This document shows positions 1-5,415 of a stretch of DNA of 7,251 nucleotides, piece after piece (the first letter of the stretch is position 1; the number at the start of each line of letters is the position of its first letter). The position numbers were made by a program, and so were the translations under genes. The stretch is from Treponema sp. (GTDB lineage: Bacteria > Spirochaetota > Spirochaetia > Treponematales > Breznakiellaceae), in NCBI GenBank assembly GCA_031283905.1, contig JAITAW010000217.1, positions 1 to 7,251 of the forward strand, read 5' to 3'. A model generated the notes under the pieces. The model had not been told where the DNA came from and made no database searches. It saw only the letters and a list, made by a program, of their open reading frames with translations.

Positions 1-116
1 TCTTGACAATAATCATAGGAGCCGTTGCGGAGGCCGAGCCGCCTAGCGGCGGCGAAGCATATACAGTCCCGTTATCCGTTGTTCTTTTCCGCGTCAATTG
101 GGAATTAAAAGAGTAA
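1..116 (+). CDS. 3' end of an unrecognised protein (partial)
   Basis: An open frame enters from the left edge (codons begin at base 3) and ends at TAA 114-116, giving about 37 residues that finish YTVPLSVVLFRVNWELKE. The stop lies 21 nt before the next start codon, which fits two genes in one operon. The frame also runs through a hairpin-containing repeat at 34-58, encoding roughly AEPPSGGEA, so the C-terminus may have been altered by that insertion. The family is not recognised, and too little is visible to assign a role. A TTG at base 3 could in principle be a start, but no ribosome binding site is visible, so continuation beyond the window is more likely. Confidence 0.4.
   Translation, partial: LTIIIGAVAEAEPPSGGEAYTVPLSVVLFRVNWELKE
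34..58 (+). repeat. Hairpin-bearing dispersed repeat, copy 1
   Basis: The 25-nt unit starts CCGAGCCGC, has a CTA loop, and ends GCGGCGGCGAAGC. The GCCGC/GCGGC arms at 38-42 and 46-50 form a perfect stem with a 3-nt loop. A near-copy in the opposite orientation lies at 887-909. The arms and flanks are preserved while the loop differs, which suggests a small structured dispersed element of REP type. This copy sits inside the reading frame of the leftmost gene. Confidence 0.5.
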
Positions 117-137
117 CAAAACTTTAAGGAGAGATTT

Positions 138-629
138 ATGGTAACCATTATTCTGACGGTTGCCCTTTTGGTAGCCCTTGCGGGTTTGTGCGTTGAAATC
201 GGAGTTGCCTCATGGAACATCATCCGGGCGAACAGATATTGGCGTAAAGGGTCCGCCGCCGAGTATGCCGCGAAACGGGCAAGCGGCAAGCGGCGGGACA
301 TGGGAAAGCGCATGGAATTTTTGGATGATTATGTATCAAAAATTTTATGGCTTCTGAGTTTCCTATACAAACGTTATGCCCGGTTTTCCGATTTGGAAGA
401 TGAAATCGAGACGGGTTTGAGAGATTTATCCGGGGATACTTCCGTTATGGAAGCGGATGCCGGGTATAAAAATTTGGAAAGAGCGCTAGAAATTATCAAG
501 GCCGCCGTGCCTGAATGGAAGTCGGATCGGAAAAACGTAAGCGGAGAGAACGAAACCAATGCTCCTTCCCGCTTTGATACCGGGGCTGATGAAATTCCCG
601 CCCCGGACGCCGAAACGCTAAATTCCTGA
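138..629 (+). CDS. Unrecognised 163-aa single-pass membrane protein
   Basis: The ATG at 138 is preceded by a strong Shine-Dalgarno, AAGGAGAG at 126-133, six bases from GGAG to the start. Residues 2-24 or so form one hydrophobic segment (ILTVALLVALAGLCVEIGV). A very basic stretch follows at about residues 30-58 (RANRYWRKG and KRASGKRRDMGKR), so by the positive-inside rule the bulk of the protein should be cytoplasmic. Residues 65-80 contain an amphipathic patch with WLLSFLYKRYARF that could lie on the membrane. A charged, probably helical region follows, then an acidic, low-complexity, likely disordered tail rich in E, D, P, A and S. No catalytic motif or known domain is visible. It lies 21 nt after the preceding gene and ends just before a strong terminator, so it is the last gene of a plus-strand operon. 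Phage or integrated-element origin is possible but unproven. Confidence 0.8.
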   Translation: MVTIILTVALLVALAGLCVEIGVASWNIIRANRYWRKGSAAEYAAKRASGKRRDMGKRMEFLDDYVSKILWLLSFLYKRYARFSDLEDEIETGLRDLSGDTSVMEADAGYKNLERALEIIKAAVPEWKSDRKNVSGENETNAPSRFDTGADEIPAPDAETLNS

Positions 630-656
630 TTCGCCGAGTTATCTCCCATCTCTTTG

Positions 657-693
657 GGATGCCTTGCCTATAGGCGGGGTATCCTGTTTTTTT
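657..693 (+). terminator. Rho-independent terminator of the left operon
   Basis: GGATGCCTTGCC (657-668) pairs with GGCGGGGTATCC (673-684) across a TATA loop. This gives a continuous 12-bp stem with three G-U pairs. TG and a run of seven T (687-693) follow. It starts 28 nt after the stop codon at 629 and points in the same direction, so it should end the plus-strand transcript. Confidence 0.85.
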
Positions 694-697
694 ATGG

Positions 698-718
698 CAC
701 CCAAAATGACACCTAAAT
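698..718 (+). repeat. Two direct CACC(C/T)AAA repeats, 12-nt period
   Basis: CACCCAAAA at 698-706 is repeated as CACCTAAAT at 710-718. The pair starts five bases after the T-tract of the terminator. Pairs of short repeats of this look (GGTGTC/GGTGCC on the other strand) are often arm-type sites of tyrosine recombinases, but two copies alone are weak evidence. Confidence 0.35.
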
Positions 719-730
719 TACCGATCATCA

Positions 731-760
731 CAAACCGGGACAAACCGTAGTAAACCAAAA
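731..760 (+). repeat. AAACC decamer array A (three direct copies)
   Basis: Three consecutive 10-nt units, CAAACCGGGA, CAAACCGTAG and TAAACCAAAA, place AAACC at 732, 742 and 752 with an exact 10-nt period. One unit per helical turn puts every core on the same face of the DNA, as expected for a protein that binds cooperatively in tandem. Array B carries the same core in the opposite orientation 50 nt away. Confidence 0.65.
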
Positions 761-810
761 CGGGCGAATTCGCTTTTCCCCTCTTGCAAAAAAAGTGTAA
801 ACATTTTATT

Positions 811-850
811 CTTGGTTCATAGCGGTTTGCTATGGTTTACTGTGGTTTAG
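811..850 (-). repeat. AAACC decamer array B (four copies, inverted relative to A)
   Basis: On the plus strand the units are CTTGGTTCAT, AGCGGTTTGC, TATGGTTTAC and TGTGGTTTAG. GGTTT lies at 824, 834 and 844, with a degenerate GGTTC at 814, all in exact 10-nt phase. Read on the minus strand this is AAACC, the same core as array A, so arrays A and B point at each other across a 50-nt AT-rich centre. A 16-nt segment of A matches the reverse complement of part of B at 14 of 16 positions. Confidence 0.65.
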
Positions 851-886
851 AGGACGGATTAGATAACGCATAACAGGACTGTTTAC

Positions 887-909
887 GCTTCGCCGCAGTA
901 GCGGCTCGG
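887..909 (-). repeat. Hairpin-bearing dispersed repeat, copy 2
   Basis: On the minus strand this reads CCGAGCCGC, TACT, GCGGCGAAGC, matching copy 1 at 34-58 except for the loop and one missing GGC. The arms GCCGC (892-896) and GCGGC (901-905) form a hairpin with an AGTA loop. Unlike copy 1 it lies outside any gene. Confidence 0.5.
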
Positions 910-1012
910 GCTACGTTCGCCTAGGTCATTTCGCTACGCTCCATTCCCACGGCTCACTACGCCACAGTTTGTCGGCCCTAGTCTTGTTTAGCATTTCCTT
1001 ATCCGGGCCGCC

Positions 1013-1027
1013 AAACCATCATAAACA
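1013..1027 (+). repeat. Short decamer array C (two copies)
   Basis: AAACC at 1013-1017 is followed ten bases later by AAACA at 1023-1027, in the same orientation as array A and with the same period. With only two copies, one imperfect, it is weaker than arrays A and B, but the shared core and period suggest a third site for the same protein. Confidence 0.35.
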
Positions 1028-1153
1028 GCCGGAACGATAGATGAAAGTTTTAACTATGGACTTGAAAAAGGACACTAACGCCTCTGAAACGGTCAAAACA
1101 TCCGTATTTGTATCGCTTTGTGTAGTGTGAACACGCCCTAGAAAAATATACGT

Positions 1154-1179
1154 AAAAAGGCGGCTTTGATCGCGCCGCC
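1154..1179 (-). terminator. Rho-independent terminator of the Mo-hydroxylase operon
   Basis: On the minus strand GGCGGC (1179-1174) pairs with GCCGCC (1164-1159) across a 9-nt loop and is followed by TTTTT (1158-1154). It starts 39 nt past the stop codon of the FAD subunit gene. A second perfect hairpin, GCAAAC-GGC-GTTTGC at 1184-1198, lies between the stop codon and the terminator and may protect the mRNA 3' end. Confidence 0.8.
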
Positions 1180-1218
1180 ATCGGCAAACGGCGTTTGCTT
1201 CCCCTAAAGGTGCCAGAC

Positions 1219-2058
1219 TCACGCCACCAGCGCCTCCAGACTTGCTGTAATAAACTTAAGCAGGCTCGACCGGAACAAGGCATCCTGATTCCCAACGCCG
1301 TCAAGATAGGCGTTCCAGAGCTCACCAAAACTGACTGCGTCTTTCCTGTCAAGGGGCAGCCGTTTCCCTATAAGGAGGCTTTCGCTGTTTTTATCCCGCA
1401 AAACCTCATCGCCCGCAAACACGATACGCAAGTCAGTGAGCGTATTCTTCTCGCTACGAACCAAAAAAACCGCGCCGCCGGCAACTTCGCCGGTCTCATG
1501 GCACTTGAATTTCTTGTATGCGGAATAGTCCCACGGCTCAAGGGGGATGCGGATGCGGGTGAGCAGTTCCTGCTCGTTTAGGGCAAGGGATTCTGAGAAG
1601 GAAAAGAAACGGGAAGCCGCGATCCAGCGGGCGGACGAGACGCAACGGAGTTCATAGAGCGTGTCAAGCCCGATGAGAGGCGCGGAAGCATCGAGTCTCC
1701 TTGCCTTATAACAGAGATTGCCGCCTATAGTCGCAATGTTGCGGACGTGGGCTCCCGCAATGAGTTCAAGGCAACGGATAAACACCTCAGGCACGGCTTT
1801 TCCCAAGCGGAGAATCTCGTTCAATGTAACCATCGCTCCCAGTTCAAGATAGCGCTCCGTGCGGGTAATGCGCCGCAGATCCGCAAGCTTGTCAAGGCAC
1901 AGAATGTTGCGCGGCAGGCATGGAACTCGCCCTCCCTGACGCCGCATAATTTCGGTGCCGCCGGCAAAAGGCACGGCATCGGGGAATTTGCTCCATGCGG
2001 AAAAAAGTTCTCCGAAACCGGCGGGGAAAAACACCTGGTTGTTAAGCGAAACGTCCAT
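1219..2058 (-). CDS. Molybdenum hydroxylase FAD-binding subunit
   Basis: This is the medium, FAD-carrying subunit of a xanthine dehydrogenase-family enzyme (the XdhB role in E. coli naming). It passes electrons from the iron-sulfur clusters to the final acceptor in the cytoplasm. At 279 residues it has the usual size for a stand-alone subunit. The FAD-domain signatures are present: FAGGTEIMRR at residues 31-40 (family pattern AGGTDLM) and VRNIATIGGN at 105-114 (family pattern RNxATIGGN). The C-terminal third, from about residue 175, fits the CO-dehydrogenase flavoprotein C-terminal domain. The ATG at 2058 lies inside the end of the iron-sulfur gene, overlapping it by 17 nt. Only a weak GAAGA precedes it, so translational coupling is likely. 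It is the last gene of the operon. The substrate cannot be told from this subunit. Confidence 0.92.
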   Translation of the reverse strand: MDVSLNNQVFFPAGFGELFSAWSKFPDAVPFAGGTEIMRRQGGRVPCLPRNILCLDKLADLRRITRTERYLELGAMVTLNEILRLGKAVPEVFIRCLELIAGAHVRNIATIGGNLCYKARRLDASAPLIGLDTLYELRCVSSARWIAASRFFSFSESLALNEQELLTRIRIPLEPWDYSAYKKFKCHETGEVAGGAVFLVRSEKNTLTDLRIVFAGDEVLRDKNSESLLIGKRLPLDRKDAVSFGELWNAYLDGVGNQDALFRSSLLKFITASLEALVA

Positions 2059-2536
2059 AGAGTCTTCTTTGCCGTATATCGGCAGTTGCCGACACCGCGT
2101 TTATCAGCGCTTCCGGGTCAGTACACCGGCATTTCAAACCCTGAAATCCAAGCAGGATTTCTTTACGCGAGGGACGAGGGGTTTTCGAAAGCAACATCTC
2201 AACCGCCAGAATTTTGCCGGTTTCGCAATACCCGCAAGTTTCCACTCCGGCTTGAGAAAATCCCGTGATGATGTCCTCGTATTCGTTATTTTGCGAGATT
2301 TGCGGGAATCCTTCTATGGTGATGACTTCGCTTCCGTGAACGCGGAACGCGGGTATCAGGCACGATTTGACAACTTCTCCGTTAAAAATAATCGAACACG
2401 CGCCGCATCTTCCGCAGAGACAGCCGGCTTTCGCTCCCATGAGCGAAAAGTCTCTGCGCAGAATGTCGATAAGCCTGATGTTTGCATCGACACGGATGGC
2501 GACATCTTCGCCGTTCAAAATGAAACCTATGGTCAC
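2042..2536 (-). CDS. Molybdenum hydroxylase 2x[2Fe-2S] subunit
   Basis: This is the small electron-transfer subunit (the XdhC role in E. coli naming), 164 residues. It starts at GTG 2536, six bases after AAGGAGG; the GTG overlaps the stop of the upstream gene as GTGA. A plant-type ferredoxin domain comes first, with C39, C44, C47 and C59 in the C-x4-C-x2-C-x11-C pattern. The all-alpha second-cluster domain follows, with C101-x2-C104 and C136-x-C138. All eight cluster ligands are therefore present. Two details depart from the common pattern: the glutamine that usually precedes the first Cys of the second cluster (QCGFC) is T100, and the usual GNLCRCTGY is GLKCRCTDP. An extra Cys (C41) sits in the first-cluster loop. 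It should link the Mo centre to FAD and is sure to be part of the same complex as its neighbours. Confidence 0.94.
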   Translation of the reverse strand: MTIGFILNGEDVAIRVDANIRLIDILRRDFSLMGAKAGCLCGRCGACSIIFNGEVVKSCLIPAFRVHGSEVITIEGFPQISQNNEYEDIITGFSQAGVETCGYCETGKILAVEMLLSKTPRPSRKEILLGFQGLKCRCTDPEALINAVSATADIRQRRLYGRFA

Positions 2537-4647
2537 TTTTTGCCTCCTTGGACAGCGGTCCAAATGTCTTCCGCGCACAGCGGGATTTTTTCAAACACAT
2601 GATCCAAAGACTGAGAAACAGCCTGCGCGTACGCCGCGGGAATTGTACAAAAAGGAAGTTCTCCTATGCCTTTGGGTTCGCTCGTTTTCTCCGCGCTTTC
2701 CAGAAAGCGCACTTCTATAGGCGGTATGTCTATGAGGGAAAGGATGTCGTAGTTGTAAATGAATTCATCGATGATTTTGCCGTCTATGTAAGAAAGTTTT
2801 TCCCGCGAAGCCCAGCCGAGCGCATGAATCGCGGATACAACGGCGCTTCTACGGGCGTGTTGTTCCGATAAGATGCGCCCTCCGTCAATACAGAGCCAAA
2901 TTCCCCGTATTTTTGGGACTGATGCCGCCGGTTCCATTTCAATTTCCACCACGGCGGCGCCCCAGCTTATGGGTGAAAAGGCGTTCTTATCAACTGAGGA
3001 TGTACGGGCGGGTTGCGTACATTCACTCCACGCATGGACATTCGACGGCTTAACGCTCCGGCTTATGGCAAGCGGCAACGTCGCGTGATGCCGTTTTTTT
3101 TTGAGCGCAAGGCAACAACGCGCCGTGAGCCGTGTTATGACCGCAATAGTACGGGAATTACTTGAGGGACCCGAATCGGGCGCGTTGTCGGCGCTTTCGT
3201 TGTTCACGGTTACGGAATTTTCGTCTAAAGCCAGTATCTTTGCGGCAAGAAGCCGCACAATCTGCTCCCATGACCCGCCTGACGGCGCCGCAGAGGTACG
3301 AATTTCCAACGCGCCGTCTTCTTTAAGGATCGCCTCTACCGTATAGTTCCCTTTATCAGATTCTGAAGCATGAAGAAACCCGCTTCCCTGATACGCCGAG
3401 GCTATGCCTATGCCCCGGAACGGTACGGCGTTGCTTTCCCGCCCGCGCTGTCTTAGCAGTTCATAGGACGCCCATTTCCGCTTATAATCGCTCATCGCTT
3501 CAACCGTTTCCATGACCGCATCCATGTTTCCTGTGTCTTGAATAGGGACGCCAATGGCGAGGCTCTTGTTCTTTTTTAAAAAGTGCCGTTTGCGCCATTC
3601 GGAGGGGTCCATGCGGAACATGTCCGCTATACGGGAAGCTTGGCGTTCCGCGGCAAAAAAGCCTTGAGCTAAACCGAAGCCTGAAAAAGGCCCCTGTACC
3701 GGCACATTGGTTTTCGCGCATTTCGCCTTAATTGAAGCAAACGGCGTTTGATAAAACCCCAACACGCCAAGACAAGTGTTATCCAGAATTTCATCGGTAA
3801 AAACACCCGCCGCGCCTAAGTCAACGACCACAGATATATCGTTTCCCAAAAGATCGCCCTCCTCATCCAGACTACTGGTTAGCCTGATTTCCGAAGCGTT
3901 ACGCTTGGGCGAAAAACGAAAATCTTCTTCGCGGGTAAGGCAGAGACGCGCCGACTTGCCGGCAATGAATGCCGCAAGAGCCGCATGGCAGCTTATCAGA
4001 GACGGATACCAGAGCTTTCCGTCAAGGTGCATACCGGTATTGTGAAGGACAACCGTAATCATCTCAAACGGGACTTTCAACAGCTTGCCTACAGAACGTT
4101 TGACGTGAAACGCCCACTGTGTTGCGGTATGGACGGTGATTTTGCCTTGCGAGTCAATGGCGGCGGCGGCGGCGTGGGGTTCCGCGTACCAATGCTCCTG
4201 GATGCCGGTTCTGTACACGCCCTGTACGGTTGTTTTCACTTTATCCGCTTCAAACGGCGCGCCCAAGACGATATTTCTTTCCCCAAGTATAACGCCGTCA
4301 AACGCACCGGCATCGCTGTCCGTAGAAAGATTTAAAAATATGGGCGCTTCTTCTTCGCAGATGATTTCGCATTGAGAGGCATATTTCCCTACTTCCACCT
4401 CATTCGGGCCCACAAGCAACGCGACCGGCTCTCCCATGTAGGAAACTTTTTCCGCGAGAACCGGTACCGGAAAATCGTCAATTTCGTTTATGCCGGGTAT
4501 GTCGTCCGCAGTGATAAGTATATAACTGGAAGGCATATTCGGCGGACGGTTTATACTTTTTACCATTCCTTTTGCGACAGGAGAACGAAGGGTAACGGCA
4601 AACCAACCGCCCTCCGGATAAGTGTCGGTAACGAATTTTTGCGGCAT
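2533..4647 (-). CDS. Molybdenum hydroxylase molybdopterin-binding subunit (xanthine dehydrogenase family)
   Basis: This is the large catalytic subunit (the XdhA role in E. coli naming), which would hydroxylate an aldehyde or N-heterocycle at a Mo-pterin centre. From ATG 4647 it has 704 residues. The N-terminal part (KFVTDTYPEGGWFAVTLRSP) is the aldehyde oxidase/xanthine dehydrogenase a/b hammerhead domain. The Mo-binding domain follows, with QEHWYAEP at 150-157 and the C-terminal KGIGE, whose Glu (663) matches the catalytic glutamate. Two usual cofactor motifs are altered: FRGFGxPQ is FSGFGLAQ (from 321), and the glycine-rich GGxFGGKE region reads GMHLDGKL. The substrate is therefore uncertain. 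The start is unclear. ATG 4647 has no Shine-Dalgarno. The same frame reaches TTG 4716, which overlaps the upstream stop as TTGA, but the added residues are implausibly basic. ATG 4694, with GGAG seven bases upstream, lies in another frame, so a frameshift is possible. Confidence 0.88.
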   Translation of the reverse strand: MPQKFVTDTYPEGGWFAVTLRSPVAKGMVKSINRPPNMPSSYILITADDIPGINEIDDFPVPVLAEKVSYMGEPVALLVGPNEVEVGKYASQCEIICEEEAPIFLNLSTDSDAGAFDGVILGERNIVLGAPFEADKVKTTVQGVYRTGIQEHWYAEPHAAAAAIDSQGKITVHTATQWAFHVKRSVGKLLKVPFEMITVVLHNTGMHLDGKLWYPSLISCHAALAAFIAGKSARLCLTREEDFRFSPKRNASEIRLTSSLDEEGDLLGNDISVVVDLGAAGVFTDEILDNTCLGVLGFYQTPFASIKAKCAKTNVPVQGPFSGFGLAQGFFAAERQASRIADMFRMDPSEWRKRHFLKKNKSLAIGVPIQDTGNMDAVMETVEAMSDYKRKWASYELLRQRGRESNAVPFRGIGIASAYQGSGFLHASESDKGNYTVEAILKEDGALEIRTSAAPSGGSWEQIVRLLAAKILALDENSVTVNNESADNAPDSGPSSNSRTIAVITRLTARCCLALKKKRHHATLPLAISRSVKPSNVHAWSECTQPARTSSVDKNAFSPISWGAAVVEIEMEPAASVPKIRGIWLCIDGGRILSEQHARRSAVVSAIHALGWASREKLSYIDGKIIDEFIYNYDILSLIDIPPIEVRFLESAEKTSEPKGIGELPFCTIPAAYAQAVSQSLDHVFEKIPLCAEDIWTAVQGGKK
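2543..2549 (-). promoter_or_regulatory. Strong ribosome binding site that sets the GTG start
   Basis: AAGGAGG on the minus strand lies six bases before GTG 2536, inside the last codons of the upstream Mo-subunit gene. It selects this GTG over an earlier in-frame codon at 2578 that would add a basic, non-conserved extension. The start and the upstream stop share four bases (GTGA), the classic layout for coupled translation of two subunits. Confidence 0.85.
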
Positions 4648-4712
4648 TTTACCAACGGAACGCCGGATACGCCGTAAACGGTGATGCCGCGCATCCGTTT
4701 GCTCCGGTTGCG

Positions 4713-5339
4713 TCAAAGGCGATCATGCTTAATAGTCTTGCTGATTCGGGATTTCCCGCTCCCTCTGGGAATGCGTTTCCACACACTCACCACAAGAAAG
4801 ACAAGAATCGCGGAACCCGCCGCCTCAAGCCCGCCATTTGCTACCGCCACCGGAATTATCGCCTCCCACGAGAAAACCCGCAAAATCCCAAACCCGCAGA
4901 GAACCAGCGCCGTATTAACGAGGCTTCCTGTTATCGCGGCAACGATTATGGCGGCGGACTCCAACAACGGGTTAACCGCAGCCGGTTTCACCGCCGGCTT
5001 CTTCAATTGCCCGCCGATAAGCGCGTAGAACAGCCACGCCGCGGGACCGATCAGAACGCGCGGGACTATCGCTATATAGGGATGGGTGACAAACGCCATG
5101 TCTATGGGCGTCGCGGCCATGAGCGCGGATTGGACGACGCTGAAAACACCGAACAAAAGCCCTATAAAAAAACCGGCGAAGGGGCCTTCCAGAATCGCGC
5201 CTATAATGACCGGCGTCTGTAGGATGGTGATTGCCGCTCCGAAAGGAAAGACGATAAAACCCAACCCCGTTGTTCCAAGCGCGATAACAAGCGCCGAGAG
5301 AACGCCCGTAACCGCTATGCTTTTTACCGTAATAGCCAT
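4713..5339 (-). CDS. ECF-type transporter substrate-binding (S) component, substrate unknown
   Basis: A 208-residue, strongly hydrophobic protein with about six membrane segments that resembles the PF12822-type ECF S components. These bind a vitamin or other micronutrient in the membrane and dock on a shared EcfT-EcfA module. Supporting features are a first helix with an AxxxA pair (A16, A20), the kind of motif used for EcfT contact. Also seen are TPVIIGAILEGPFAGFFIG at 42-60 between helices, GSLVNTALVL at 138-147, and NGGLEAAGSAIL at 168-179. The C-terminal 20 residues are basic. No EcfA or EcfT gene is nearby, which suits a group II system sharing one module encoded elsewhere. The ATG lies two bases after the mature tRNA-Arg end, so no leader or Shine-Dalgarno fits. 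An in-frame TTG at 5351 lies inside the tRNA. The stop is 18 nt before the likely original ATG (4694) of the Mo subunit. Shared transcription suggests import of the Mo-hydroxylase substrate or a related compound (inference). Confidence 0.75.
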   Translation of the reverse strand: MAITVKSIAVTGVLSALVIALGTTGLGFIVFPFGAAITILQTPVIIGAILEGPFAGFFIGLLFGVFSVVQSALMAATPIDMAFVTHPYIAIVPRVLIGPAAWLFYALIGGQLKKPAVKPAAVNPLLESAAIIVAAITGSLVNTALVLCGFGILRVFSWEAIIPVAVANGGLEAAGSAILVFLVVSVWKRIPRGSGKSRISKTIKHDRL

Positions 5340-5341
5340 AG

Positions 5342-5415
5342 CGTGACACAAGGGACTCGAACCCCCTACCTGCTGCTTAGAAGGCAGCCGCTCTATCCGG
5401 ATGAGCTAGTGTCAC
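5342..5415 (-). tRNA. tRNA-Arg, anticodon UCU
   Basis: A full cloverleaf can be folded. The acceptor arms GTGACAC and GTGTCAC pair perfectly over 7 bp, with discriminator G at 5342. The D stem is GCTC/GAGC. The anticodon stem GCTGC/GCAGC encloses loop CTTCTAA, placing anticodon TCT at 5381-5379, which reads AGA (and AGG by wobble). The T loop is TTCGAGT; its stem has two G-U pairs at the base. The 3' CCA is not encoded, since the next bases are CTATG, so it must be added enzymatically. The next gene's ATG begins at 5339, so the tRNA is probably cut from a transcript shared with the ECF gene. Confidence 0.97.

Larger units (their letters stand above)
694..1153. other. Gene-poor spacer between two opposing terminators
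   Basis: No convincing coding sequence is seen on either strand here. The longest frames are shadows or lack a start signal. The spacer holds a 12-nt CACC repeat, two opposing arrays and one short array of AAACC decamers, a GCGAATTCGC palindrome at 764-773, a hairpin repeat at 887-909, and a possible long-loop stem between CGGCCC (973-978) and GGGCCG (1005-1010). A weak sigma70-like promoter may lie between the two main arrays: TTGCAA at 784-789, 17 nt, then TATTCT at 807-812. This density of structure suggests a regulatory, replication or integration site rather than inert DNA. Confidence 0.55.

Noticed and set aside
731..850. CRISPR array
   Set aside because: The repeats are 10 nt with no spacers of CRISPR length, and they reverse orientation, so this is not a CRISPR locus.
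900..970. Second tRNA or structured RNA gene in the GC-rich stretch
   Set aside because: Only short stems are present. No cloverleaf or known RNA motif can be drawn.
1041..1130. 29-codon plus-strand frame, MKVLTMDLKKDTNASETVKT...
   Set aside because: It is short, has only a poor GGAAC ribosome site, matches no recognised peptide, and lies in a structured spacer before an opposing terminator. It could be a gene remnant but is not supported as a gene.
1955..2602. 215-codon plus-strand open frame opposite the iron-sulfur and FAD genes
   Set aside because: It is antisense to two genes with clear cofactor motifs. The translation is low in hydrophobic structure and rich in S, R and F, typical of a shadow frame.
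2533..4716. TTG 4716 as the true start of the Mo subunit
   Set aside because: The TTGA overlap with the upstream stop is tempting, but there is no Shine-Dalgarno and the first 23 residues are abnormally basic. The sequence fits better as the wrong frame of a start at 4694. It is kept as an alternative only.
4725..5222. 165-codon plus-strand frame opposite the ECF gene
   Set aside because: Its product is strongly R/N/P-rich, as expected from the antisense of a GC-rich membrane-protein gene. No start signal is visible.
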